Positions 34,003-42,819 of a stretch of DNA of 51,571 nucleotides are shown here, one piece after another. Below the pieces are notes generated by a model that was not told the DNA's origin, searched no databases, and was given only the letters and a program-made list of their open reading frames with translations. Every line of letters starts with the position of its first letter. The first letter of the stretch is position 1. The translations under genes were made by a program, and so were the position numbers. The DNA comes from UBA1361 sp041656375 (GTDB lineage Bacteria; Bacillota_I; Bacilli_A; RFN20; CAG-826), in contig CAYPGR010000006.1 in assembly GCA_964410505.1 (NCBI GenBank), forward strand, positions 1 to 51,571. The letters are read 5' to 3'.

Positions 34003-34031
34003 AATAAAAAAAGAAGGGCGAACCCTTCTTT
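34003..34031 (-). terminator. Terminator of pheS-pheT-yceD
   Basis: On the minus strand AAAGAAGGG-TTCG-CCCTTCTTT, a stem capped by a stable UUCG tetraloop, is followed by a T-rich tail. It lies 23 bases past the yceD stop. Confidence 0.9.
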
Positions 34032-34053
34032 ATTTTGATTTGATGGCCATAAT

Positions 34054-34563
34054 TTATTCATCATCGACATCAAGTTGACTGAGCACATCATCAAATTCAT
34101 CGCCAACCGTTTGCTTCTTGGCACTAAATTCTTCTTCAGTTAAGACATCATAATCTGTGCCACTCGTTGGTAAGGTCGCCCCTGGTTTAACAACTTTAAG
34201 CGGGATATAACTAAGGATTAAAGCAAAGGCATAATGATCAAGTTCAATATCGGGACCTTTCTCATAAAAGCAATCATCACTTTCAAGTTCCACTTCGGGA
34301 TCCGTGAAATTAAAACAAAGTTCTTCATCTAAAATAATTTCTTGCTCGAAGTGTTCAAGCGTATAGGCACATTCAAGGGTAACGACCACGGTGGCGCTAA
34401 GATGGGCCTCTACGACTTCAGTAAAGGTATCAAAGGCGACCGTGAGTTCAAATGGCTTAATACCTTTAAGTGAATAATTGGCACTAAAGTCAGCTTGACT
34501 TAAATCGATCATCCCTTTGACGACTTGATGAAGCTTAACGCCATTGGCGATTCTAATTTTCAT
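34054..34563 (-). CDS. YceD/DUF177 family protein
   Basis: 169 aa. The DUF177 pattern is visible: an N-terminal beta domain, the central ECAYTLEHFEQEIILDEELCF (standing in for the usual CxRxLxP segment, lacking most of its cysteines), the acidic DDCFYEKGPDIELD stretch, and the LILSYIPLKVVKPG motif (usually LxLPxxPLC). DUF177 proteins aid 23S rRNA accumulation in E. coli and plants, and usually precede rpmF (ribosomal protein L32); here the next feature is a terminator, so rpmF is elsewhere. Its ATG shares one base with the pheT stop, so it is translated with pheT. Confidence 0.8.
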   Translation of the reverse strand: MKIRIANGVKLHQVVKGMIDLSQADFSANYSLKGIKPFELTVAFDTFTEVVEAHLSATVVVTLECAYTLEHFEQEIILDEELCFNFTDPEVELESDDCFYEKGPDIELDHYAFALILSYIPLKVVKPGATLPTSGTDYDVLTEEEFSAKKQTVGDEFDDVLSQLDVDDE

Positions 34564-36947
34564 TAACTGCGTACCTCCGCATTGAGTTTATTTTTAAGAC
34601 TTTCGACGATCGTTTCCATCGTCTTTTTAATATCAGCTTCAACTAAGGTCTTCTCACTATCTTGTAAGTTAATTTTGATTGCCACTGACTTTTTCTCCGG
34701 TGTCGCCACTAACTTTGTATAGACGTCGAAGACTTGAACCGCAACAACTAATTTACCGCCGGCACTCTTAATGACCTTTTGGAGTTCACCAACACTTACT
34801 TGATGATCAACCAGCAACGCTAAATCCCGACTCACAAATGGGAAGCGCGATGGTGGGGTTACTTTTTGGCGACTTGTTTTGAGTTGGATTAACGTCCCAA
34901 AATCAATTTCGCCGACGTAAGTTGCTTCATTAAGACCGAGATCTTTTTGACTGGTGGGATGGAGTTTACCAAAGACCCCGACAATTTTACCAGCGACTTT
35001 AAGAAGCGCACTTTGGGCAGGATGGAGTCCTTCAATAAACTTTATGTTGGGAACCACATCATAACGTGATTCATTAATCCCTAAGTAATCAAGGATCATC
35101 ACGATGACCCCTTTGGCATCACTAAAATCATAGGGCCGTTTCACTAACTCGCCAATAATCTTTTCACTCCCATAAAAGGCAAACACTAAATGTTCACCGT
35201 GATAGGATTGACTGGTTACATTGCTCACTTCAAAAAGAGCAAAGTCTTTGGCTTGGCGACTGACATTATAGCTAACCGTTTCCAAAAGACTTGGCAGGAG
35301 GTTGGTTCGTAAATACGCCCGTAACGGGGTCATTGGATGTTCAAGGGTTAGCGGACAATCTTGATTTAAATAGGTAAACATTTTCGTTTGTGCTTCACTC
35401 ACAAGGGTATAACTGAGTGTTTCATAAAGGCCAATATTCCGTAATAGTTTTCGAATATCATAGCGCGCCTTTTGGACCTCATCATATTCCCCTAAAGTGG
35501 TGACTAACCGAGGAAGGGCTTCATGAATATGACTAAAGCCAAGGACCCGAATAATTTCTTCTGCTAAATCTGCACCACTTGTCATATCTTGGCGATAAGA
35601 AGGGAGGGTTACGCGGTTATCATCGGCCACAACAATATCAAGGCGCTTTAAGGTATCGACCATTTCGTCACGAGAAAAAGTCGTACCGAGTAATTCATTT
35701 ATTTTTTCATAATTAAAGATCAGCGGGATACTTGCTGGCATTTCTTTTTGGTATGTGACAAGTTGACTTACCTTGGCAGTATGGTTTTCTTGTTTAATGA
35801 GATGGAGTGCAAGCGCCATCGCTTCATTCATATTATGCGGATTAACCCCTTTACTAAAGCGACTGCTCGCTTCGCTTGGTAAGTTGAGACGGGTCACGGT
35901 TTGGCGAATTTGCGCGCCATCAAAGAGCGCCACTTCAATGGCAATTCGCGATGTTTGTTCTGTCACTGCTGAACCTAAGGCGCCCATTACCCCACCGAGG
36001 CAAAGGACTTCTTGGCCATTATGAATCACTTGATCGCCTGGTTTTAAAGCATATGTTTTTTCGTCAAGCGCGACAAAGGAAAACGACGTATCATCACTCA
36101 CCACAAAATGATGACCAACCGTGCGGTCAAGATCATACATATGGAGGGGCCGTCCGGTCATGAGCATCACGTAGTTACCAATATCAACGATGTGGTTCAC
36201 CGGGCGTTGGCCATGCTTTTTAAGAAACATTTGGAGCCAAGCTGGTGACGGTCCAATCGTAAGACCTTTGACTTCGCATAAGGCAAAAGCGGGCACTTTA
36301 TCCGTTTTAACGTCAAGCGTTAATGCGGTTTTAAAATCGGCACTATTTTCATAGCTCGGAAGGTTGTAGGCCCGTTCAAATAAGGCACCCAGTTCCCGGA
36401 CAATATTATAAATCGCAAGCATATCGGGACGATTCGCAAGTGGCTTCAAATCAAAAATCGTATCCGCTAAACCAAGGTATTCAAGGACTTCCACTGATCC
36501 AGTTGGGGCATCAAGCGGTAATTCATGAATGCCGTTAATGTCTTCGGGTGAAAGTAGTTCATCTTTGACCCCAAGCTCTTTTAAGGAGCAAATCATGCCT
36601 TCACTCGGAACGCCCTTAATCACAGCTTTTTTTATAACGACTTCAGGTAGGACTGCACCGACTTGCGCGACAATCACTTTTAATCCAGCGCGAACATTAG
36701 GCGCCCCACAAACGATTTGTTTATGACCCACGGCAGGGCCAAGATCGACAAGACAGTGCGATAAATGGTCACTTCCCTCTAATTTTTCTGTTTTAATAAC
36801 ATGACCAATGATTAAATGACTAGCGCGTGCAAGCGGATAAAAATCCTCCACTTCAATCCCAGCAAAGGTCAGCCGGGTGGCAATTTCTTGATCGCTAATC
36901 CCGGTTAAACTAATATATTGTTCTAATGTGTTTCTTGATACGAACAT
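34563..36947 (-). CDS. pheT: Phenylalanyl-tRNA synthetase beta subunit
   Basis: 794 aa, family length. With PheS it forms the alpha2-beta2 enzyme that charges tRNA-Phe. From the N-terminus: the EMAP-type tRNA-binding domain (about 40-150, VGHKQIVCGAPNVRAGL), the B3/4 editing domain (about 210-380), the B5 domain (about 400-470), the catalytic-like core and the C-terminal anticodon-binding FDX-ACB domain (about 700-794, PSRFPFVSRDLALLVDHQVS). GGAGG precedes the ATG, which lies 9 bases after the pheS stop. The operon pheS-pheT-yceD is under T-box control. Confidence 0.97.
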   Translation of the reverse strand: MFVSRNTLEQYISLTGISDQEIATRLTFAGIEVEDFYPLARASHLIIGHVIKTEKLEGSDHLSHCLVDLGPAVGHKQIVCGAPNVRAGLKVIVAQVGAVLPEVVIKKAVIKGVPSEGMICSLKELGVKDELLSPEDINGIHELPLDAPTGSVEVLEYLGLADTIFDLKPLANRPDMLAIYNIVRELGALFERAYNLPSYENSADFKTALTLDVKTDKVPAFALCEVKGLTIGPSPAWLQMFLKKHGQRPVNHIVDIGNYVMLMTGRPLHMYDLDRTVGHHFVVSDDTSFSFVALDEKTYALKPGDQVIHNGQEVLCLGGVMGALGSAVTEQTSRIAIEVALFDGAQIRQTVTRLNLPSEASSRFSKGVNPHNMNEAMALALHLIKQENHTAKVSQLVTYQKEMPASIPLIFNYEKINELLGTTFSRDEMVDTLKRLDIVVADDNRVTLPSYRQDMTSGADLAEEIIRVLGFSHIHEALPRLVTTLGEYDEVQKARYDIRKLLRNIGLYETLSYTLVSEAQTKMFTYLNQDCPLTLEHPMTPLRAYLRTNLLPSLLETVSYNVSRQAKDFALFEVSNVTSQSYHGEHLVFAFYGSEKIIGELVKRPYDFSDAKGVIVMILDYLGINESRYDVVPNIKFIEGLHPAQSALLKVAGKIVGVFGKLHPTSQKDLGLNEATYVGEIDFGTLIQLKTSRQKVTPPSRFPFVSRDLALLVDHQVSVGELQKVIKSAGGKLVVAVQVFDVYTKLVATPEKKSVAIKINLQDSEKTLVEADIKKTMETIVESLKNKLNAEVRS

Positions 36948-36956
36948 AACATCCTC

Positions 36957-37985
36957 CTACCGCTTTGGGAATCCTTCAAGGAAGCGGACATCGTTTTGAT
37001 AAAAGCGTCGAATATCATCAATCCCAAATCGTAACATCGCGACCCGTTCTATGCCAATACCAAAGGCAAATCCCGTAAAGACTTCCGCGTCATAACCGTT
37101 CATCGTTAAAACGCGCGGATTCACCATACCGGCACCGAGGATTTCAATCCATCCTGTGCCTTTGCATGTCGCACAGCCTTTTCCGTTACATTCGTGACAG
37201 CTCACATCAACTTCAACACTTGGTTCGGTAAACGGAAAGTAACTGGAGCGGAAGCGAATTTCACGTTTCGGTCCAAACATTTTCTTAACAAATAAATCAA
37301 GCGTTGCTTTCAAATTGCCAAGTGATAATCCCGGCGCAATAACAAGTCCTTCGACTTGGCCAAATTGATGGGAATGGGTATTATCATCGTCATCGCGGCG
37401 AAAGACTTTGCCGGGACTAATAATTTGGAGCGGGGTATTTTTATGTTTTTGCATCTCACGGGCTTGCACTGGTGAGGTATGTGTTCTTAGTAACGTGTTT
37501 TGGTTAATATAAAACGAATCTTGCATATCGCGGGCAGGGTGATTTTCGGGCATATTTAAAAGCGTAAAATTGAAGTAATCTTCTTCCACTTCAAAGCCTT
37601 CTGCCACTTTATAGCCCATTCCTAAAAAGATATCTGTGATTTCATCTTTAATTAAATGAAAAGGGTGTTGTGGGGCGGTTTTAAACGTCCTTCCCGGTAA
37701 GGTAATGTCAATCGTTTCGGCGGCGAGTTTTTTTGAAAGTTCGGCCGCTTCGAGACGACTGAGTTTATCATTAAAGGCCACTTCCAGTTCATTTTTAAGG
37801 GCATTGACGCCCTGACCAAAGTCTTTTTTAGCCGCTGGATCTAAATCCTTAAGTTGGGCCATAAGTCCCGTTAAAATGCCTTTTTTCGCAAGGTAAACTT
37901 GACGAATTTCTTCGAGTTCAGTAAGCGTCAGCGCCGCATTAAGTTTTGCTAAGGCCTCGTCTCTAATTTGATTAAATTGGTTCAT
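36957..37985 (-). CDS. pheS: Phenylalanyl-tRNA synthetase alpha subunit
   Basis: 342 aa from the ATG at 37985, with AAGGAG upstream; the in-frame ATG at 38045 lies inside the T-box terminator and is not used. An N-terminal coiled coil (about 1-85) that binds tRNA precedes the class II catalytic core: PENHPARDMQDSFYI, LLRTHTSPVQAREM, HSHQFGQVEGLVI (motif 2), and FAFGIGIERVAMLRFGIDDIR (motif 3). SCHECNGKGCATCKGTGWIEI is the usual Cys-rich insert. It supplies the aminoacylation site. The order pheS-pheT is the standard one. Confidence 0.98.
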   Translation of the reverse strand: MNQFNQIRDEALAKLNAALTLTELEEIRQVYLAKKGILTGLMAQLKDLDPAAKKDFGQGVNALKNELEVAFNDKLSRLEAAELSKKLAAETIDITLPGRTFKTAPQHPFHLIKDEITDIFLGMGYKVAEGFEVEEDYFNFTLLNMPENHPARDMQDSFYINQNTLLRTHTSPVQAREMQKHKNTPLQIISPGKVFRRDDDDNTHSHQFGQVEGLVIAPGLSLGNLKATLDLFVKKMFGPKREIRFRSSYFPFTEPSVEVDVSCHECNGKGCATCKGTGWIEILGAGMVNPRVLTMNGYDAEVFTGFAFGIGIERVAMLRFGIDDIRRFYQNDVRFLEGFPKR

Positions 37986-38000
37986 TTTATTACTCCTTAA

Positions 38001-38200
38001 AATAAAAAAGCGTTCCCCTAGGAACGACTTTCGCCGTGGTACCATCCTAATTTTCCACTTTTAGTTCGCACTTTAACGCAGTGAACGGGTCATCAACCTG
38101 CTCCAAGGTGAATTCATGTCCATATATTTAGGCCCTTACACTCTCGGCCTTCGCTAGCAAACATATGTTATGACATTACTACTTCTTGTCATCGCTCTTA
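38001..38200 (-). promoter_or_regulatory. T-box leader of pheS
   Basis: On the minus strand: the apical Stem I piece GAGTGTAAGGGCC, a probable TTC (Phe) specifier at 38110-38112 (GAATTCACCTTGGAG context), the T-box core AGGATGGTACCACGGCGA at 38031-38048, and the terminator CGTTCC-TAGG-GGAACG followed by TTTTTT (38001-38026). It should sense uncharged tRNA-Phe. Confidence 0.93.
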
Positions 38201-38201
38201 T

Positions 38202-38229
38202 ATTATATATAATTAAATGAAATTTACAA
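38202..38229 (-). promoter_or_regulatory. Promoter of the pheS T-box transcript
   Basis: Minus strand: -35 TTGTAA (38224-38229), 16-base AT-rich spacer, -10 TATAAT (38202-38207), just upstream of the T-box leader. Confidence 0.6.
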
Positions 38230-38272
38230 AAAAATGCGACAAAATATCTTTCCTTTATCTGTTAACAATCGT

Positions 38273-40213
38273 TTAATCAATATCGGGAAGTGATAAGCGC
38301 GATTTAAAGGCACGCGCCGCTTCAATCCGGTTAAATAAATCCGCCATGATAATTTCGTAGAGACGATCGCCTAACCGAGCATCTTCCCAGTGACGGTCGA
38401 CACTTGGATTATCGTTGACTTCGATCAGATAGACATTGCCATTTGCTTCTTTAATATCGACACCGTAAAACCCGTCGCCCATCACTTCAGCGGCCTCAAG
38501 GGCAAGCTTCACGACATTTTCAGGCGCTTCTTCGACGAGGAGCGTCTCAACGCCACCGACATCAAAAGATTTTGTCCCGGGTTTCCAATTATATATTTGC
38601 CAGTGATCTTTTGCCATAAAGTACTTACAAACATAAATGGCTTTACCGCTTAAAACCCCGACCCGCCAGTCAAAATCACTTTGGATAAATTCTTGGGCAA
38701 GGATAATATCACTTGATTCAAATAGTTTTGCTAATTTTGTCGCGAGTTCTTCGTCGCTGTTGGCTTTGAAGACCCCTAATGACGCACTACTGTCCGGTTT
38801 TTTTAGGACAACCGGATAACCAAAGGTTTCACTAATTTTATGAAGCGGGGTGTCTTTTGTGACAAATAGGGTCGTCGGCGTTTTAATTTTATGCGTATTC
38901 ATGCTTTCGTGGAGAAATACTTTGTTTGCGCAACGTAGGATCGACCACGGATCGTCAATAACGACGAGGCCTTCCGCATACGCAAGGCGACTAAATTGAT
39001 AAGTATAATCATTTGGATTTGTCGTGGTCCGAATAAAAAGTGCATCAAATTGGCGTAAGCGGTGATAATCATCTTTGGTGATAAATTCCGTATAAAAGCC
39101 CATTTTCTTCGCGGCTTTTAAAAAGCGACGAAGGGCGGTTTTATTACTTGGTGGGGCCGGATCTTCTTCATCAATCAAAATCGCTAAATCGTATTTATAG
39201 TTTTTAAAACGGGGATTCATAAATTTCTTTTGCGAAAAGAAACTTTGAGCACTTTGGAGTAAAAATGGTGTCTCTTCGATACTTTGGGGAGAAATGGGTT
39301 CAACGCGAACCAAACGCCATTTTTTATCTTTGATAAAGTCAAAGGCTAAGAAAGGTGCTGGGAATAATTTAAAAAGCATATAGGCAAGAGCGCTAAATTT
39401 AGGGTTTTCCGTTTTGCCAAAATAGACATGGAGGCGTACTTCCGTTTCACTGACATGTTTAAAAGTTGAACGGATGAGTTCACTCACCTCATTGCTAATC
39501 GATGTAATAATCGCTGTATCATTAAAATCTTCAATTGTTGCAAAGTTTGGTATCGCGCGTAATTCACGGGCGGCTGCAAATAAACTCACATAATAGCCGG
39601 TCGTTTGATAAGCGTAAGAGGCACACATATTAAAGACTCGCAAGTCACCATTTTGAAAACGGGGATCATTGATAAAACGTTCCGCCGTAATAAATTCAAG
39701 GCCTTCAAGTTTTTTTAAAAACGGTACTTCTTCATCGATCACAATAATATTTTTAAGTTTTGCGGACGCAGAGTAAAAATGGAGTTCCATCTTCAGCCCG
39801 GTCGTATTTTCGCCATAATAGTTTTTTAGTTCACGAACAATCGTAAAACCAAAGCGTTGATAGAAGCGAATGGCGTTTTCGTTTTCTTTATTCACTTCAA
39901 GCGTCATCTTTTGTAGATACTTTTCACTCGCGCGCTTAATAATCTCGCGTAATAACACGGCCCCTAAATGATGTTTTTGGAACTTGGGCATGATGGCAAT
40001 CGAGTAAAGACGCCATGAATTGCGATGGAGATGTAAAATAGCGCCACCAACGGGCGCCTTATTCTTTGTAATTACATACACAAACTGGGTTTTACTTAAG
40101 ATGCTACGCTTCAAACTACGGGCATCAAAACGGTCATGTTCATTAAAATTAGCCTCCTCCAACTCAAGCAGGAAGGGTAAGTCATCTAACGTTGCTAATC
40201 GTATTTCTACCAT
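38273..40213 (-). CDS. GNAT acetyltransferase - RLAN - ATP-grasp (RimK-like) fusion
   Basis: 646 aa; GAGGTAATT precedes the ATG. Residues 1-148 are a GNAT N-acetyltransferase (IAIMPKFQKHHLGAVLL acetyl-CoA loop, NENAIRFYQRFGF). Residues about 156-335 match the RimK-like ATP-grasp N-terminal (RLAN) domain: FITAERFINDPRFQ, MCASYAYQTTGYYVSLFAAA. Residues about 345-625 are a RimK-type ATP-grasp ligase, with YPVVLKKPDSSASLGV (ATP-binding), FYGVDIKEANGNVYLIEVNDNPSVD (Mg ligands). ATP-grasp enzymes of this type join an amino acid to a carboxylate; the acetylase may cap or modify the product. The substrate is unknown and no peptide gene was found nearby. It is monocistronic, cytosolic and apparently intact. 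Confidence 0.87.
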   Translation of the reverse strand: MVEIRLATLDDLPFLLELEEANFNEHDRFDARSLKRSILSKTQFVYVITKNKAPVGGAILHLHRNSWRLYSIAIMPKFQKHHLGAVLLREIIKRASEKYLQKMTLEVNKENENAIRFYQRFGFTIVRELKNYYGENTTGLKMELHFYSASAKLKNIIVIDEEVPFLKKLEGLEFITAERFINDPRFQNGDLRVFNMCASYAYQTTGYYVSLFAAARELRAIPNFATIEDFNDTAIITSISNEVSELIRSTFKHVSETEVRLHVYFGKTENPKFSALAYMLFKLFPAPFLAFDFIKDKKWRLVRVEPISPQSIEETPFLLQSAQSFFSQKKFMNPRFKNYKYDLAILIDEEDPAPPSNKTALRRFLKAAKKMGFYTEFITKDDYHRLRQFDALFIRTTTNPNDYTYQFSRLAYAEGLVVIDDPWSILRCANKVFLHESMNTHKIKTPTTLFVTKDTPLHKISETFGYPVVLKKPDSSASLGVFKANSDEELATKLAKLFESSDIILAQEFIQSDFDWRVGVLSGKAIYVCKYFMAKDHWQIYNWKPGTKSFDVGGVETLLVEEAPENVVKLALEAAEVMGDGFYGVDIKEANGNVYLIEVNDNPSVDRHWEDARLGDRLYEIIMADLFNRIEAARAFKSRLSLPDID

Positions 40214-40280
40214 AATTACCTCGAAAAATCGTTCACTTTTATTATAGTTTATTTATTTATTAATGATAGTCTCAAAATGG

Positions 40281-40997
40281 TCAAAATGTATTTCGTTTGG
40301 TAATCTCATACATCAAAATTGAACCGGCGATCGCGACATTTAATGAATCAATATGTTGCATCGGAATTTTCACTAAATGATCGGCAATTTGAAGAAGGTG
40401 ATCACTGACCCCTTTAGCCTCATTTCCGAGCAATAAGATCATTTTTTTCGCGGGGACTTCGTCAATTACTTTGGCGTCCTTTAGGGTTGTCACCACTAAC
40501 TCATAACCTAAATGACGGTACGCTTGGAGTTCGGTAAAGCTAATCACTTTAGTTGGCATAAAAAAGTGAGCGCCTTGGGCCGCACTTAATACTTTTGCAT
40601 TATATAAATTAACCGAATTATCACTAATGAGGATGCCCCCGAAATCAAACGCTAATGCGGTCCGCATCAAGGTCCCTAAGTTACCGGGATCATTAATATG
40701 TTCAAGGCCGAGCAGCGGTTTATTCGTGTCAATTTCTAGCTGTGGACGCCGAACAAGGGCAAAATAGCCGTCCGTCGTGACTTTATCACTAAGTTTCGTG
40801 GCAATATCCTTATTAATGAGAGTGGTCTCAAAGTCATCATATAGGGGCGATAAGCCAAAGAGTTCGACCATCAAATTGGCACGGTAAGCCATATCAATAA
40901 GATGTTGGCCTTCAATTAAAATCAAGGCGCCTGGGTATTTTTTAATGTCTAATAATTCTTTTATCTTTGGGTTTTGACGGCTGGTAATGACCTTCAT
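40281..40997 (-). CDS. TrmH/SpoU family RNA 2'-O-ribose methyltransferase
   Basis: 238 aa; AAAGGAG precedes the ATG, and the gene starts 56 bases inside the end of the metalloprotease gene. The N-terminal substrate-binding part begins MKVITSRQNPKIKELLDIKK. The SPOUT knot shows all motifs: INDPGNLGTLMRTALAFDF (motif 1), LLLGNEAKGVS (motif 2) and KIPMQHIDSLNVAIAGSILMYE (motif 3). It methylates a ribose in rRNA or tRNA with S-adenosylmethionine. This short, rRNA-type family often sits near pheST in Firmicutes, as here (about 2.3 kb away). The exact nucleotide is not readable. Confidence 0.92.
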   Translation of the reverse strand: MKVITSRQNPKIKELLDIKKYPGALILIEGQHLIDMAYRANLMVELFGLSPLYDDFETTLINKDIATKLSDKVTTDGYFALVRRPQLEIDTNKPLLGLEHINDPGNLGTLMRTALAFDFGGILISDNSVNLYNAKVLSAAQGAHFFMPTKVISFTELQAYRHLGYELVVTTLKDAKVIDEVPAKKMILLLGNEAKGVSDHLLQIADHLVKIPMQHIDSLNVAIAGSILMYEITKRNTF

Positions 40998-41643
40998 AAT
41001 GGTGCTCCTTTAGCATGTAATCATAATGACGATAGTGTGGATATATTGTTTCTAAATAAGTATAAAAGTTCGGTCCATGGCCGCCAATAAAGTGATGGCC
41101 AAGTTCATGAACGATAAGGGCGTCAATAATATCAGGATGAAAATGAATGACTTTTTCGTTAAAGGTAAGGGTGAAGGTTTTTTTACTATTCGTGGCCCAC
41201 CGTGTTTTCATTTTCCGAACGCGAATCTTATATGGCGTGGTGATTGTCATCCTTGATTCGTAAAACCGAACGCGCGTGGTGAGATGGCTAATAAATGTCT
41301 TTTTCATCAGTTGATAAAAATCATCAAGGTTCATTGGAACATGTTTCAAATGAAAGGTCGCCGCAATCGCGTCTTGTGTCATCTTTTGCCCAAAAACATA
41401 GGTTGAGTCATTAAACGGAACGACTTTACTCTTATCCTGAAGTCGCATCAGTTTCGGACGGTTTTTTAAAAATATTCGTTCGACTTCGTCAAGTTTCGTG
41501 CCGTAAGGGAGCGACACCTTAAACGTAAGGTTTTCACCCTCGACACTACGAAAAATAACACTTCGCATGCGCTTATAATGAAGTTCTAAGGTGTAGGTCA
41601 CTAATTGACCATTTTCAGTGATAGAAAAATGATGCATCTGCAT
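40942..41643 (-). CDS. YgjP/SprT-like metalloprotease (M48-like, DUF45)
   Basis: 233 aa. The zinc site HELGHHFIGGHGPNFYTYL (about 177-195) and the preceding VRKMKTRWATNSKKTFTLTF are hallmarks of the YgjP family; the third ligand is the His of GHGPNF. No membrane segment, so cytosolic. The substrate is unknown. No ribosome binding site at normal distance; TAAAAT ends six bases before the ATG, suggesting a leaderless mRNA. It starts just after the terminator of the M42 aminopeptidase gene and overlaps the next gene, the methyltransferase, by 56 bases. Confidence 0.87.
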   Translation of the reverse strand: MQMHHFSITENGQLVTYTLELHYKRMRSVIFRSVEGENLTFKVSLPYGTKLDEVERIFLKNRPKLMRLQDKSKVVPFNDSTYVFGQKMTQDAIAATFHLKHVPMNLDDFYQLMKKTFISHLTTRVRFYESRMTITTPYKIRVRKMKTRWATNSKKTFTLTFNEKVIHFHPDIIDALIVHELGHHFIGGHGPNFYTYLETIYPHYRHYDYMLKEHHYEGHYQPSKPKDKRIIRH

Positions 41644-41655
41644 AATATTATTTTA
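41644..41655 (-). promoter_or_regulatory. -10 box six bases before the metalloprotease ATG
   Basis: On the minus strand TAAAAT (41650-41655) is followed by AATATT and ATG. The only Shine-Dalgarno-like AAGG lies 12 bases or more upstream, too far for normal use. Confidence 0.4.
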
Positions 41656-41672
41656 CCTTATTAACCTAGTAA

Positions 41673-41700
41673 AAAGTACCAGTTTAGGTGCTGGTACTTT
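41673..41700 (-). terminator. Terminator of the glgB-glgP-dut-M42 operon
   Basis: On the minus strand AAAGTACCAG pairs perfectly with CTGGTACTTT around an 8-base loop, followed by TTTTTAC. Confidence 0.85.
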
Positions 41701-41716
41701 CTTGTTTATCACTTTA

Positions 41717-42802
41717 TTATTCGTATTTGCTAGCTTTTAATTTCGCTAAGAGTGATTGATCAACGCCTTTAATGACATTGACTAATAAATCAATCGTTGC
41801 TTCAAAGTCATCATAATGGACTAAGCTGACATGAGAGTGGAAATAGCGGCATGGAATCGAAATCGTCATATTAACAACCCCATCCATCGTCTTGTGGATT
41901 TCACCACTATCGGTCCCGCCTGCGGTCAGTAAGTCATAGGTATATTTAATGCCTTTTTCTTTGGCAACGGCTTCGACATGATCAAATAAACCGCGATGTC
42001 CAATAACACTGCCGTCCATAATGGAAAGGGCTACACCTGCACCGAGTTTGGTATCCATGGCAGGTGAACCAGGGAGGTCGTAACTCATGGTGACGTCAAT
42101 CGCAAAGGCTAAATCAGGCTTAACTTTGAAGGCACTCGTTTTAGCACCTCGTAAACCGACTTCTTCTTGAACGGTGGCCGCTAAAGCAACGGTTGCCCCA
42201 TGGCCTTCTTTTTTAAGACGGCGTAAGACTTCAATCCCAACCGCGACACTGACGCGGTCATCCCAGGCTTTTCCAAGCAAGGTCTTACCGTCATTCATAA
42301 TTCTAAAGTTTTGATGTGGTGTCACTGTATCGCCCACTTTAATACCAAGTTTTTTGATATCTTCATCACAGCCAACACCCATATCAATATAGATATCTTT
42401 GATTTCTAAGACTTTATTACGTTGTTCAGCAGGCATCCCGTGCGGTGGTTGAGCACCAGTCACACCGATGTATTCTTTGCCGTCGCGGGTTGTGATTGTC
42501 CATTCGTGCGCTAACACGACATGTCCCCACCAACCACCAACGTTATGAACACGGAGGAAGCCGCCTTTTTCAATTTGTTTAACGACGAAACCAACTTCGT
42601 CCATGTGCGCACTGAGTAAGACCGTTGGGGCGCCTTTTTCACCTTTGAGGGTGGCAACTAAACTCCCTAAATTGTCAAATTCAATCGTGTCAGCCACATC
42701 ATTTAGCTCTTTTTTTACAAGCCGAGCCACTTCTTTTTCGGCACCACTAATGCCGTTAACTTCACTTAATCTCTTCAAGAGATCGATACGTTTTGGATCC
42801 AT
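41717..42802 (-). CDS. M42 family aminopeptidase (PepA/FrvX-like)
   Basis: 361 aa; GAAGGAC precedes the ATG, 17 bases past the dUTPase stop. M42 enzymes are dinuclear-metal aminopeptidases forming a tetrahedral dodecamer. Visible ligands and motifs: LLSAHMDEVGFVV (about 67-79), the GRDGKEYIGVTG-like small domain, AWDDRVSVAVGIEVL (bridging Asp), TVQEEVGLRGA (catalytic Glu pair), FAIDVTMSYD and CRYFHSHVSLVH (terminal His ligand). It trims peptides in the cytosol, with specificity unreadable. Last gene of the glgB operon before a strong terminator. Confidence 0.95.
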   Translation of the reverse strand: MDPKRIDLLKRLSEVNGISGAEKEVARLVKKELNDVADTIEFDNLGSLVATLKGEKGAPTVLLSAHMDEVGFVVKQIEKGGFLRVHNVGGWWGHVVLAHEWTITTRDGKEYIGVTGAQPPHGMPAEQRNKVLEIKDIYIDMGVGCDEDIKKLGIKVGDTVTPHQNFRIMNDGKTLLGKAWDDRVSVAVGIEVLRRLKKEGHGATVALAATVQEEVGLRGAKTSAFKVKPDLAFAIDVTMSYDLPGSPAMDTKLGAGVALSIMDGSVIGHRGLFDHVEAVAKEKGIKYTYDLLTAGGTDSGEIHKTMDGVVNMTISIPCRYFHSHVSLVHYDDFEATIDLLVNVIKGVDQSLLAKLKASKYE

Positions 42803-42819
42803 AATGTCCTTCTTTCTAA

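Noticed and set aside
37986..38045. Upstream start for pheS
   Set aside because: It lies in the T-box terminator hairpin and translates regulatory RNA.
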